Part shown: piece by piece, positions 1-8,057 of the stretch | How positions within the stretch are numbered: position 1 is the stretch's first letter | Layout: every line of letters starts with the position of its first letter | Source of the DNA: a candidate division WOR-3 bacterium | GTDB lineage: Bacteria > Hydrothermota > Tepidihabitantia > SM23-42 | Length of the DNA stretch: 43,849 nucleotides | Direction of reading: 5' to 3' | Assembly: GCA_011052815.1 (NCBI GenBank) | Contig: DRIG01000032.1 | Span: forward strand, 1-43,849 | Made by a program: the position numbers and the translations under genes | The notes under the pieces: generated by a model | The model's input: the letters and a program-made list of their open reading frames with translations, nothing else | Databases searched by the model: none | Told to the model about the DNA's origin: nothing

Positions 1-2
1 AA

Positions 3-680
3 TCATCGCATAGCATATAACCTTCCTTCTTTCAGATTATACACATCTGTACCTATTTTTTCAATAGCCAAAGAATGAGTAACCAGGATTATCGTCCGCC
101 CCTCATTCTTTAGACCACGAAACACTTCAAGCAGTTTATCAGTGTTCTCATCGTCGAGATTACCCGTGGGTTCGTCAGCGAGAATTATCAAAGGATCATT
201 GATAAGGGCGCGTGCGATCGCGACCCGCTGTTTTTCACCGCCGGAGAGTTGCTCAGGCAAACGGCCTTTCTTGTCAGCCATACCGAACTTCTCGAGCAGC
301 GCCATAGCCTTACTGTAAACGACCTTCGGAGAAACACCGTTGATCAATCCCGGCAGGGCGATATTCTCCAGACATGTGAATTCAGCAAGGAGATGATGAA
401 ACTGGAACACAAACCCGATCTTCTTATTCCTTATTCCGGAAAGTTCCCTGTCACTGCAAAGCGACAAGTCCAGATTATCAAAGATGATTCTGCCTCCTGT
501 AGGTCGGTCGAGGCTTCCGATTATGTTAAGAAGCGTCGATTTGCCGCTCCCCGACGGTCCGAAAATACCGACGAAACTGCCTGCTTCAACCTTCAGGTCG
601 ATCCCCTTCAATACTTCGATTGTTTCGTGTTTCAGATAGTAGGTCTTCTTTATGTCGGAAAGTTCAAGGATATTACTCAT
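3..680 (-). CDS. lolD: Lipoprotein-releasing ABC transporter, ATP-binding subunit (LolD family)
   Basis: ATPase subunit of an inner-membrane LolCDE-type exporter that powers release of lipoproteins toward the outer membrane. The 225-residue protein is full length for the MacB/LolD family. Visible motifs are Walker [10 protein letters not shown] at residues 41-49, the Q-loop near 94, the signature LSGGE at 146-150 and Walker B IILADEP at 166-172. The TGA stop is at the extreme edge of the window, so the gene is complete. Its ATG lies inside the last codons of the upstream permease gene (8-bp overlap), so the two are translationally coupled, the last genes seen of the lysS operon. Family assignment is secure. 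The choice of LolD over another MacB-type exporter rests on the lysS-lolC neighbourhood. Confidence 0.9.
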   Translation of the reverse strand: MSNILELSDIKKTYYLKHETIEVLKGIDLKVEAGSFVGIFGPSGSGKSTLLNIIGSLDRPTGGRIIFDNLDLSLCSDRELSGIRNKKIGFVFQFHHLLAEFTCLENIALPGLINGVSPKVVYSKAMALLEKFGMADKKGRLPEQLSGGEKQRVAIARALINDPLIILADEPTGNLDDENTDKLLEVFRGLKNEGRTIILVTHSLAIEKIGTDVYNLKEGRLYAMR

Positions 681-1872
681 TACGTAAAGCCTCCACCGTC
701 GTCAACCGCGTCGCCCTTATCGCCGGATATATTGTAGCAAGAAAACTGGTGACAAGCGCCGCCCCTGCGGTCATAATAAAATCAGTCAAAGACATTTCAA
801 CCGGCAGGGTTTCGATGAAGTATACATCACCGGGAAGATTTATGAACCGATATTTTCCAAGAAAGAAACAAGCCGCAAAAGCGAAGATCACACCGAGCAC
901 CGTTCCCATTACGCCGATCATTGTACCGTGATAAATAAAGAGCCTCATTATACCGGGACGGGTGAACCCGAATGAACGGAGAATACCTATCTCCTTGGTC
1001 TTCTTCTTGACCATATTCACGAGTGTCCCGACGATATTGAATGCGGCGACGAGGATAATGAGCGCCAGGACGATGAAGGTAACAATCTTCTCCAGTTTAA
1101 GCGCCGCAAATACAGAATGATTGGACTCTATCCAGTCCTGGGCACGGTAAGGATAGCCCAGTTCATCCTCAATGATTCCGGAATATCGAGGGGTCTTGTA
1201 AACATCATCGACACTCAACTCAATACCGCTCACTGAATTACCCATCTCGAAAAAATCCTGGACGTCCTTTATATCCATAAAAACAAAGAGCATATTGTAG
1301 TCATAATATCCGAAGTCGAAAACCCCCCTGAGCACGATCTTCCTCGCCCTGGGCAGCATGCCGAAATGTTCACCGAAAGGAGAAGCGATGATCAGGGTGT
1401 CCCCCACTGCAGCGGCTAAATTGTGGGCGAGTTCCACACCTATAACACAACCGTCCTTAAGGTCGAAAACACCGTCGATCATCTTGTGGTTGATCTGCGT
1501 AATCCTCTTTTCGATCTCCTGATTCACACCCTTTATCACCACACCATCCATCCGTTTCTTATGCCTTACAATGGTCTTTTGATAAACAACAGGTGCAGCC
1601 GCTTTTATAAAAGAAAATTTTGAAAGTTTTTCAAGCAACAGAGTATGATCTTCGATAGGCTCATTGAAGTAGCGACGGACGAGAATATGGGGAGCACCGC
1701 CGAGGATTCTCCGTCTCAATTCGTTCTGGAAACCGTTGAGCATGGACAGGGCGATCAGGAGCGCCGCCACACCGACGAAAATCCCTCCGATCGCAATCAC
1801 TGTGGATAGAGAGAAAAAAACGCCGCTCTTCGAACGAAGATAACGCCGGGCTATGAATAACTCGGTATTCAT
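673..1872 (-). CDS. lolC: Lipoprotein-releasing ABC transporter permease (LolC/LolE family)
   Basis: Membrane subunit of the LolCDE-type lipoprotein exporter, 399 residues, the usual size. The MacB/FtsX architecture is clear: one hydrophobic segment near residues 22-46, a large periplasmic domain of about 210 residues, then three membrane segments near 262-286, 312-337 and 360-385. The N-terminal ELFIARRYLRSKS pattern is typical of LolC/E. The start codon overlaps the lysS stop as ATGA and the end overlaps lolD by 8 bp. Only one permease gene is present, so the complex may be a homodimer of a LolF-like subunit or may use a second permease encoded elsewhere. LolC and LolE cannot be separated from sequence reading alone. 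Confidence 0.9.
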   Translation of the reverse strand: MNTELFIARRYLRSKSGVFFSLSTVIAIGGIFVGVAALLIALSMLNGFQNELRRRILGGAPHILVRRYFNEPIEDHTLLLEKLSKFSFIKAAAPVVYQKTIVRHKKRMDGVVIKGVNQEIEKRITQINHKMIDGVFDLKDGCVIGVELAHNLAAAVGDTLIIASPFGEHFGMLPRARKIVLRGVFDFGYYDYNMLFVFMDIKDVQDFFEMGNSVSGIELSVDDVYKTPRYSGIIEDELGYPYRAQDWIESNHSVFAALKLEKIVTFIVLALIILVAAFNIVGTLVNMVKKKTKEIGILRSFGFTRPGIMRLFIYHGTMIGVMGTVLGVIFAFAACFFLGKYRFINLPGDVYFIETLPVEMSLTDFIMTAGAALVTSFLATIYPAIRATRLTTVEALRNE

Positions 1873-3296
1873 CTTTCCCTGCGCAGCTGCGGAAACAATA
1901 TCACATCACGGATCGACGGTTGATTGAAGAGCACCATACATAATCGGTCGATTCCGATACCGAGACCGCCGGTGGGAGGCATTCCGTACTCCAGTGCCTG
2001 GAGAAAATCTTCGTCAATTTCACTCAGCCCTTCTTCTTTTGCGGCGAGTTGCGCCTCGAATCTCCTGCGCTGTTCCAGCGGGTCGTTCAACTCTGAAAAG
2101 GCATTAGCCAATTCTATTCCGCAAATAACAAGCTCGAATCTTTCTACAAGATGCTCGTTCTCTCTGTGGACCTTTGCAAGCGGTGATATTATCTTGGGAT
2201 AGTCGATTACAAAAGTCGGTTCAATAATCCGTTTCTGGACGAGTTCACTGAAGAGCTTGTCTATCTTGGCGCCCTTTGACAGCTTTTTGAAATCAATACC
2301 ATGGTCTTTACACGCATCATCGATAAGCCTGTCATCGGCGGAGAGAATATCGAAATTAAGCCTTTTGTTGAGGGCGTCGACGTATTTGAGTCTTGCAAAA
2401 GGCCGTTTGAAATCGACCTCCTGTTCAATGAACTTTATCCTGCGCGAACCGATGAGACCATCCAGCAGGAATTCAAAAAGTGATTCGACAAGTTCCATAA
2501 TCCCCTCGTAGTCCGTATACGCCTGATAGATCTCAATCATCGTGAACTCAGGATTATGAAAACGATCGAGTCCCTCATTGCGGAAATCGCGACAGACTTC
2601 ATAGACCTTTTCAAAGCCGCCGACAAGGAGCCTTTTCAAATACAGCTCATCGGCAATCCTCAGATACATATTCTGCTCCAGGGCGTCATAATACGTCGTA
2701 AACGGTGTTGCCGCTCCTCCACCGTATATCGGCTGCAGGATCGGAGTCTCTGCTTCAACAAAACCTTTCCTATCCAGGAAATCCCTGATATGGGAGATGA
2801 GCCGTGCACGGTTCTTAAAGACCTCCCGCACCCCGGGGTTGGCGATAAGATCAAGATACCGTTTTCGATATCGAAGTTCAACATCTTTAAGGCCGTGCCA
2901 TTTTTCAGGCAGAGGCCGAAGTGCCTTGCAGAGAATAACGAAATCCTCAACGAGGATGGTTATCTCATCGGTCTTTGTCCTGAAGACCTTGCCGGATACA
3001 CCGATGAAATCACCGATATCGATAAATTTGAAGAGATCGAATTTCTCTTTGAGAATATCTTTTCGTAAATATATCTGAAGGGTATTACACTCATCGCTGA
3101 GCGTCGCGAAAGCGGTCTTTCCATGGCCTCTTACCGAAATAATCCTGCCGCATGATTTAACAATCTCTTCTGATTTGCTGAGCGCGTCAAAATTATCTTT
3201 CACCTCTGTAAAGGTATGCGTTCTGTCGAATTTATAGGGATATGGATTAATTCCCTGTTCTCTTATCTTTGCGAGCTTGTTCAATCTTTCTTCCAT
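1869..3296 (-). CDS. lysS: Lysyl-tRNA synthetase, class II
   Basis: Charges tRNA-Lys with lysine in the cytosol. The 475-residue protein has the class II LysRS order: an N-terminal OB-fold anticodon-binding domain (about residues 50-150), motif 1 around the FVEAETPILQ stretch, motif 2 with CRDFRNEGLDRFHNPEF, and motif 3 with GLGIGIDRL close to the C terminus. The gene opens the operon with lolC and lolD, joined by an ATGA overlap; a lysS-lol linkage is, to my knowledge, also seen in other diderm bacteria. The ATG at 3296 is preceded by a TTGACT-16-TATTAT promoter whose -10 box ends only 6 bp before the ATG, with no ribosome-binding site, so the mRNA is predicted to be leaderless. Confidence 0.96.
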   Translation of the reverse strand: MEERLNKLAKIREQGINPYPYKFDRTHTFTEVKDNFDALSKSEEIVKSCGRIISVRGHGKTAFATLSDECNTLQIYLRKDILKEKFDLFKFIDIGDFIGVSGKVFRTKTDEITILVEDFVILCKALRPLPEKWHGLKDVELRYRKRYLDLIANPGVREVFKNRARLISHIRDFLDRKGFVEAETPILQPIYGGGAATPFTTYYDALEQNMYLRIADELYLKRLLVGGFEKVYEVCRDFRNEGLDRFHNPEFTMIEIYQAYTDYEGIMELVESLFEFLLDGLIGSRRIKFIEQEVDFKRPFARLKYVDALNKRLNFDILSADDRLIDDACKDHGIDFKKLSKGAKIDKLFSELVQKRIIEPTFVIDYPKIISPLAKVHRENEHLVERFELVICGIELANAFSELNDPLEQRRRFEAQLAAKEEGLSEIDEDFLQALEYGMPPTGGLGIGIDRLCMVLFNQPSIRDVILFPQLRRER

Positions 3297-3302
3297 AAGT
3301 GA

Positions 3303-3330
3303 ATAATATCCTAAAAACCATAAAAGTCAA
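3303..3330 (-). promoter_or_regulatory. lysS promoter, leaderless type
   Basis: Reading the minus strand: TTGACT (3330-3325), 16-bp spacer, TATTAT (3308-3303), 6 bp, then the lysS ATG at 3296. No Shine-Dalgarno sequence fits between -10 and ATG, so transcription should begin at or within a base of the start codon. Confidence 0.75.
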
Positions 3331-3389
3331 TAAAAATGATGGAACCGTAAATACAAATAAGGGTATGAATTACGAACTTCGGCTATGGT

Positions 3390-3953
3390 TCACAGGATGT
3401 CGTCGGTCGTCAGGAGGGTGGCGAAGCCGTATCCCAGATTCAACAACGTCGCTTTATGCATCTCCCTGGTGTAAGTGGCTGTTGCATCGATGCAAAAATA
3501 GACTTCAAATCCCCTCATAAAGGCGCTGCGCGCCGTGGTCTCACAACAAAGGTTGGTGAGTACCCCGGATATCACAACCTGTCCCACCCCTGCTGTTCTG
3601 AGAATCCGCTCCAGTTCCGTATATAAAAACGCATCGTACTGCTCTTTAATGATGATTCTACCGGCTTTTGTATCCAGAACATCGATGATGACACTCATCG
3701 GGTTGTCTTCGGTTATATTCTCCCGCCACCATTTGAGCATCAGATTGTTCTTCCGCCTGGAATCAATATGGCGTGTGAAGATGATCGGTCGGTTTCTCTC
3801 TTTAAAACACTTGATCAATCGACGGATATTGGTGATTACTTTTTTTATGCCGGGTACACAGGAATCACTCTTTTCATCGCAAAAATAACGCTGCATATCA
3901 ATAACCAGCAACGCACAATCGTCCTTGTTTAACTGAAATCCTCTACCTGCCAT
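3390..3953 (-). CDS. Isochorismatase-family cysteine hydrolase
   Basis: Cytosolic hydrolase of the isochorismatase-like superfamily (nicotinamidases, isochorismatases, N-carbamoylsarcosine amidases), 187 residues, normal length. The catalytic triad is visible: Asp19 in LLVIDMQRYF, Lys103 in IIKEQYDAF, and the nucleophilic Cys136 in GVLTNLCCETTAR, where a second Cys follows directly. I cannot name the substrate. It is the last gene of the run that starts with the cyclic-nucleotide-binding protein and lies 21 bp downstream of the nitroreductase gene. GAGGAA sits upstream of its ATG, so its start uses conventional initiation within the transcript. Confidence 0.85.
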   Translation of the reverse strand: MAGRGFQLNKDDCALLVIDMQRYFCDEKSDSCVPGIKKVITNIRRLIKCFKERNRPIIFTRHIDSRRKNNLMLKWWRENITEDNPMSVIIDVLDTKAGRIIIKEQYDAFLYTELERILRTAGVGQVVISGVLTNLCCETTARSAFMRGFEVYFCIDATATYTREMHKATLLNLGYGFATLLTTDDIL

Positions 3954-3974
3954 GCGGCCTCGCGTTTCCTCAAC

Positions 3975-4595
3975 TCACCGGGGATAACCTACGGGAATTA
4001 TATAAAGAGGATCTTCTTCAACAAAAGCGAGTATTCCCTTGAGCTCGAGATCATCGAATGCTCCGATCGGGACCGAACCCAGACCCGCTGCCACCGCCTC
4101 GAGATGAATATTCTGGGCGCAATGGCCGACCTCGTTATAGACATAGCGGATGCCGCGCTCACCGTATCGTCCGGTTGTACGTCCAAAGATCGCCGCAATG
4201 ACGATCACCATCCCGGCTTCAGCGATGAAATTTTGTTCCAAGGCGGCATGGGCGATTGCTTTACGCAGATCACCATCCTGTTCTTTCGTTACACCATGAC
4301 TCTCGGGGATATAACGAAAAAATCCATCCTTGGTTGCATAAAAAATCTCGAGAGGATAGGTTGCACCCGCCGAAGGCGCCGCACGAAATCCATTCTCTTC
4401 ATCAGTGATTCCCTGTGCCGCCCAGAGAATATTGGAAATCACCGCCAGGGGAATCTCCTTATCCTTGAAATCCCTGATTGACCTTCTTGTTCTTATGCAC
4501 TCTTCAATCGATTTGTTCGTGAACTTCGGTTCAGGCAGTCTTATCATATTGTCCTGTCCTTGCATAATAATAAAAACAGCAAAAAGGGAAAACAT
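3975..4595 (-). CDS. Nitroreductase-fold protein of the SagB/ThcOx dehydrogenase type
   Basis: FMN-dependent oxidoreductase fold, 206 residues. The N-terminal RTRRSIRDFKDKEIP segment is the FMN-phosphate binding region of nitroreductases; the GFRAAPSAGATYPLEIFYA stretch is characteristic of SagB-type members, and a GHCAQNIHLEAVAAGLGSVPIGAF helix follows. SagB enzymes oxidise azolines in peptide maturation, but no cyclodehydratase or precursor peptide is visible nearby, so the substrate is unknown. The ATG at 4595 is supported by GAGGAG nine bases upstream. The first 12 residues are hydrophobic without a basic N terminus, which might be a weak membrane segment. It follows the deacetylase gene by 21 bp in the same operon. 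Confidence 0.8.
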   Translation of the reverse strand: MFSLFAVFIIMQGQDNMIRLPEPKFTNKSIEECIRTRRSIRDFKDKEIPLAVISNILWAAQGITDEENGFRAAPSAGATYPLEIFYATKDGFFRYIPESHGVTKEQDGDLRKAIAHAALEQNFIAEAGMVIVIAAIFGRTTGRYGERGIRYVYNEVGHCAQNIHLEAVAAGLGSVPIGAFDDLELKGILAFVEEDPLYIIPVGYPR

Positions 4596-4616
4596 CTAAT
4601 CAATCTCCTCTTCAGT

Positions 4617-5513
4617 TCAATTATCTTTCTTCTCTTGTTCATGGATAACCCGTGCGGTGTTACAGTGTATTTCAACGGTATCATCCAGCATTTCAGCATA
4701 ACCTCCGCCCAGTACCACTGCAAGAGGAATCTTTTTATCAAATGCACGCCTCACGACCGTCTCGTCCCTCTTTTTCAGGCCGTCGATAGTGAGACGCAGA
4801 TTACCGAGTTGATCAAAGACATAAGGGTCGGCGCCGGCAAGATAGATTATAAGCTCAGGCATAAAATTCTCATAGAGCGCATCCAATCCTCGATTGAGCT
4901 CTGATAAATATTCATCGTCGCCGACTCCCATGTCGAGGCCGATATCCAGATCTGAACGTTCTTTTTTGGGGTACAAATACTCCTGATGTATGGAAAAAGT
5001 AAACACCCTCTTTTCATCCTGGAAAAACCTTGCCGTGCCGTTGCCCTGATGTAGATCACAGTCGATTACGGCGATCCGTCCGATCCCCTGCTCGAGCATT
5101 TTGACCGCGGCGAAGACGACATCATTGAAATAACAGAATCCTTCGGCGTGGTCATAGAATGCATGGTGGAATCCACCGCCGATATGGTAACAGGCACCGC
5201 CTTTTCGAGCGCGCTGCGCAGCCAGAAAAGACCCGCCGCAGCACAACCGCTGCGCCTCGATAATCGCTTTGTTCACCGGCATCTCAGAAGGAAATGTACG
5301 GGCGGTGAGACGGATATTCAACAGGTCATCAAGATACTCTTCAGAAACGATTTTGAGAAGATCATCCCTGTCGGGCATCTCTGGTTCAAAGAGATTGGAT
5401 TCCGTGATTATCCCTTCTTCCTTCAATTTATCATGGATTAACCCGTATTTTTCGGTCCGGAAAACATGGACACCGATGTCAACGCGGTAATCCCAAGAAA
5501 AGACAAAGTCCAT
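4617..5513 (-). CDS. Histone deacetylase-family (AcuC/acetylpolyamine amidohydrolase-like) deacetylase
   Basis: Zinc-dependent amidohydrolase of the arginase/deacetylase fold that removes acetyl groups from lysine side chains or polyamines. The 298-residue length is standard for bacterial members. Key residues are visible: paired His116-His117 in GGGFHHAFYDHAEGFCYFND, the zinc-ligand region IDCDLHQGNGT (Asp153, His155), Asp229 in LAGADPYVFD, and the catalytic Tyr272 in GGGYAE. It lies 21 bp downstream of the cyclic-nucleotide-binding protein and is followed closely by two further enzymes in one operon. The physiological substrate is unknown; the pairing with a cyclic-nucleotide receptor suggests messenger-controlled deacetylation, which is inference. 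Confidence 0.88.
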   Translation of the reverse strand: MDFVFSWDYRVDIGVHVFRTEKYGLIHDKLKEEGIITESNLFEPEMPDRDDLLKIVSEEYLDDLLNIRLTARTFPSEMPVNKAIIEAQRLCCGGSFLAAQRARKGGACYHIGGGFHHAFYDHAEGFCYFNDVVFAAVKMLEQGIGRIAVIDCDLHQGNGTARFFQDEKRVFTFSIHQEYLYPKKERSDLDIGLDMGVGDDEYLSELNRGLDALYENFMPELIIYLAGADPYVFDQLGNLRLTIDGLKKRDETVVRRAFDKKIPLAVVLGGGYAEMLDDTVEIHCNTARVIHEQEKKDN

Positions 5514-5534
5514 TATCTTGAAACGGATTGCAGA

Positions 5535-6008
5535 CTATATCTCAAGACCGGCACAGCGGACAAATGTATCGCGCATATAGGTGTTCATTCTTCTGAGTCT
5601 TTCGCAGAGCAGGCGGACCAGTGAATGATAGAAATTCAACCCGACACGCGGAAATCTCTCTACAAGTTCCTTGAAATCCTCACGGTGGATGATGCCGAGT
5701 GTCGAATTTTTTGTACAGCGTGCAGTCGCGGAACGGGATTTCGGATCGACAAACGCAAATTCGCCGAAGACATCATACGGACGGACGATGTAGACGGTCG
5801 ATTCACCGAGTTGCGGTGCAATCTTTATCTGAATCTCAACCTCTCCCTTAAAGAGCATATAAAATTCGGTCGATACATCACCCTCGGAAAATACTATATC
5901 ACCCTCGACAAACTCCTTCTCTTTTACAATCTTAAGTAACTCTTCCCATTCCATTTCTTTGAGTTCACCGAACAGACCTGTCTTTTGTAACTGTTCCTTA
6001 TCAATCAT
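5535..6008 (-). CDS. Stand-alone cyclic nucleotide-binding domain protein
   Basis: 157-residue protein consisting almost only of a CAP/PKA-type cyclic nucleotide-binding domain (about residues 12-130) plus a helical C terminus. The phosphate-binding cassette is intact, with GEFAFVDPKSRSATAR providing the Glu and Arg that contact the cyclic phosphate and ribose. There is no DNA-binding, kinase or channel domain, so it is a receptor-only protein that must act through a partner. It is the first gene of a four-gene run with a deacetylase, a nitroreductase-like protein and an isochorismatase-like hydrolase. Its promoter predicts a leaderless mRNA. A CHASE2 adenylate cyclase at 9.9-11.6 kb could supply the ligand. 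Confidence 0.87.
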   Translation of the reverse strand: MIDKEQLQKTGLFGELKEMEWEELLKIVKEKEFVEGDIVFSEGDVSTEFYMLFKGEVEIQIKIAPQLGESTVYIVRPYDVFGEFAFVDPKSRSATARCTKNSTLGIIHREDFKELVERFPRVGLNFYHSLVRLLCERLRRMNTYMRDTFVRCAGLEI

Positions 6009-6014
6009 AATATT

Positions 6015-6042
6015 ATTTTAACGATGAAAATCAAAATGTCAA
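6015..6042 (-). promoter_or_regulatory. Promoter of the cyclic-nucleotide-binding protein operon, leaderless type
   Basis: Minus strand: TTGACA (6042-6037), 16-bp spacer, TAAAAT (6020-6015), 6 bp AATATT, ATG at 6008. There is no ribosome-binding site. The -35 box is directly abutted by the G/A-rich repeat at 6043-6090. Confidence 0.78.
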
Positions 6043-6090
6043 CGGGTTAAGAGCGAAGGGCATAGAGCAAAGGGTTAAGGGCGGAGGGTG
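6043..6090. repeat. G/A-rich low-complexity intergenic repeat, copy 1
   Basis: 48 bp of the plus strand with GGG runs separated by short A/T-containing units (GGGTTAA, GGGCATAG, GGGCGGAGGG). It fills the gap between the kinase stop codon and the -35 box of the next promoter. It shares GGGCGGAGGGTGTTAA with copy 2 (15317-15399) and GGGCATAG and GGGCGGAGGG with copy 3 (22301-22441). Confidence 0.75.
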
Positions 6091-7101
6091 TTAAGAGGTG
6101 ATGATTTTGAAGAGATAATAGAGCAGGAATATCAATATCACAATAAGCAGAATCGAAATATAGAGCGACTTATTCTTTTTTCTGCGTCTTTTTTTCTTTT
6201 TCACCTTCGGCTTTCTCACGATCGTCGTGGCATGCCGACTCTGCTCTATGCTCTTCAACAAACCCGCAAGGTCCTCCTCGACCTGCGCCGCCTTTTTCCA
6301 ACCGATGAAACGCCGCAGGTCTTTGCTCATCTGTGCTGCGCTTTTATACCGCCGATTGAGGTTTTTACTCATCGCCCTGCGGATTATACGTGAAAGCCTT
6401 AAGCTGTGATGGGGATCATGCCAGAACGGAGAAGAATATTTACCTCTGATTATCTTTGCAGTGATGGCGTGGGAATTTTCACCGGTGAAAGGTTTTTTAC
6501 CCGTCACCATCTCATAGAGAACAATACCGATCGAATAGATATCAGATTGATGCGTCAACTTCTTGCCCACCGCCTGTTCCGGCGACATATAGAACGGAGT
6601 TCCAATGACCGTTCCGGTCGAAGTGAGATGCGGCATATCTTCACCACGGGCAACACCGAAATCAGTGATCTTCACCTCTCCCTGCCGGGATATGAGAATA
6701 TTGGTCGGTTTTATATCACGGTGAATCACGCCGTTCTTGTGGGCGTGTTCAATCGCCTGACAGACCTCACGTGCAATCACCGCTGCAGTGACTGGATGCA
6801 GGGGTGCTTCGCACTCAATGATCTCGGCGAGATTCATTCCGTCGATATATTGCATAACCAGATAGCAGGAATTGCCGAAATTAAAGTAGTCATACACGGC
6901 GACGATGTTTTTGTGATCCAGGTTTGCGGAAATAAGGGCTTCCTGTTTGAATCTCCGCCTCGATTCATTCCTGCCCATCTCTTTAATCACCACGACTCGA
7001 TTAAGCGGAATATGGATCGCCGTATAGATTTTAGCCATACCGCCTTTACCGATGATGTCAAGAACCTTATAGTTCCCGATGAACCTGACTTCTTTCTTCA
7101 T
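6091..7101 (-). CDS. Tail-anchored serine/threonine protein kinase (Hanks type)
   Basis: Phosphorylates Ser/Thr residues. From the ATG at 7101 it has 336 residues, with a complete kinase domain (about residues 8-270): glycine loop GKGGMAKIY, catalytic loop HRDIKPTN, DFG, and activation segment GTPFYMSPEQ. A very basic linker (KPKVKKKKRRRKKNKS) precedes a single hydrophobic segment at the extreme C terminus, so it appears tail-anchored and lacks any external sensor such as PASTA repeats. The open frame extends to 7158, but residues upstream of the 7101 ATG are low-complexity and overlap the cyclase gene more deeply. Even with the shorter start it overlaps the FHA-GGDEF gene by 35 bp, which couples kinase and likely substrate. 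Confidence 0.88.
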   Translation of the reverse strand: MKKEVRFIGNYKVLDIIGKGGMAKIYTAIHIPLNRVVVIKEMGRNESRRRFKQEALISANLDHKNIVAVYDYFNFGNSCYLVMQYIDGMNLAEIIECEAPLHPVTAAVIAREVCQAIEHAHKNGVIHRDIKPTNILISRQGEVKITDFGVARGEDMPHLTSTGTVIGTPFYMSPEQAVGKKLTHQSDIYSIGIVLYEMVTGKKPFTGENSHAITAKIIRGKYSSPFWHDPHHSLRLSRIIRRAMSKNLNRRYKSAAQMSKDLRRFIGWKKAAQVEEDLAGLLKSIEQSRHATTIVRKPKVKKKKRRRKKNKSLYISILLIVILIFLLYYLFKIITS

Positions 7102-8050
7102 ATTTAACGACTCTGTTTCTCCCCGCCCTCTTCGCCTGATAAAGGGCTTTATCAGCACACTCCAGAATCTTTTTTAGACCGCCGCCGTCTGCAGGAAACG
7201 TCGCTGTCCCGATGCTCACGGTTATCTTAATCCCCAGAATCTTTCCGGTCTGCTCGGCGATTATCCGATTGATGTCCCTGCCCACCTTGAACGCATCAGC
7301 AGAGACGGTGTTCGGTAGAATCACCACGATCTCTTCCCCGCCGTAGCGAGCCACCAAATCACTCTTTCTGCAGGAACTCTTTATCAACTGGGCGACCACT
7401 TTTAAGGCATCGTCGCCGACACTGTGGCCGTAAGTATCATTTATCTTTTTAAAATGGTCGATGTCGATAAATAGTACCGAAAGGGAACGGCCGTTCCGCT
7501 TCGCTTCGGTAAATTCCTTTTTTGACATTTTGTCAAAGTATTGTCGATTGTATAAACCGGTGAGTCTGTCTTCGTGGGCGAGTACTGACAGCCGTTTTCT
7601 GCTCTTCTTGACCACGCTCTCTATCTTTTTGAACTCTTCTTTTAATTCGCTGTCTTTTATCTTACGGCGCAGGGAGATAAATTTGTTCTCGAGAAGCACT
7701 GTTTCTTCTCCTTTTCTGCCGAGCTCGGTCGCTTCAGGATAAGGCAGTTTAGCAGTACCGTCATCAAGGAGCAACAAATAATCTCCAATCGTCACCTCAT
7801 CATGCAGGTTCAGAAATTCCTTCTTGATCCTGACGCCGTTGACAAAGGTACCATTGGTGCTGTTGAGATCTTCAATGATAAATCTCTTACCGTCGTATTC
7901 AAGAGCGGCGTGATGTCGGGAAACATCTTTACTGCTGATAACGAGGTCGACGTCGTCACTGCGGCCGATCAAATATCGACCCTTTTTGCCGACAGAAAAC
8001 TTCTTTACGACAACGCCGTTGTCAACAAGCAACAGAAAATACTCATTCAT
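7067..8050 (-). CDS. FHA domain-diguanylate cyclase (FHA-GGDEF)
   Basis: Makes c-di-GMP from two GTP, with a phospho-threonine-binding input domain. The 327 residues contain an FHA domain (about 22-95; GRS at 29-31, SRHH at 44-47, STNGTFVNG at 64-72), a charged helical linker (115-155), and a GGDEF domain (156-320). The active-site motif is GGEEI at 237-241, an acceptable variant of GGEEF, and the inhibitory I-site RKSD sits at 228-231, exactly five residues before it, so product feedback is likely. The gene lies 7 bp after the outer-membrane-like gene and overlaps the downstream kinase, implying that phosphorylation recognised by FHA controls cyclase localisation or activity. Confidence 0.9.
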   Translation of the reverse strand: MNEYFLLLVDNGVVVKKFSVGKKGRYLIGRSDDVDLVISSKDVSRHHAALEYDGKRFIIEDLNSTNGTFVNGVRIKKEFLNLHDEVTIGDYLLLLDDGTAKLPYPEATELGRKGEETVLLENKFISLRRKIKDSELKEEFKKIESVVKKSRKRLSVLAHEDRLTGLYNRQYFDKMSKKEFTEAKRNGRSLSVLFIDIDHFKKINDTYGHSVGDDALKVVAQLIKSSCRKSDLVARYGGEEIVVILPNTVSADAFKVGRDINRIIAEQTGKILGIKITVSIGTATFPADGGGLKKILECADKALYQAKRAGRNRVVKYEERSQVHREL

Positions 8051-8057
8051 AATCTTC

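Noticed and set aside
2556-3068. Open frame on the plus strand opposite lysS.
   Set aside because: It is the antisense shadow of a well-conserved synthetase gene, with no family resemblance or ribosome site.
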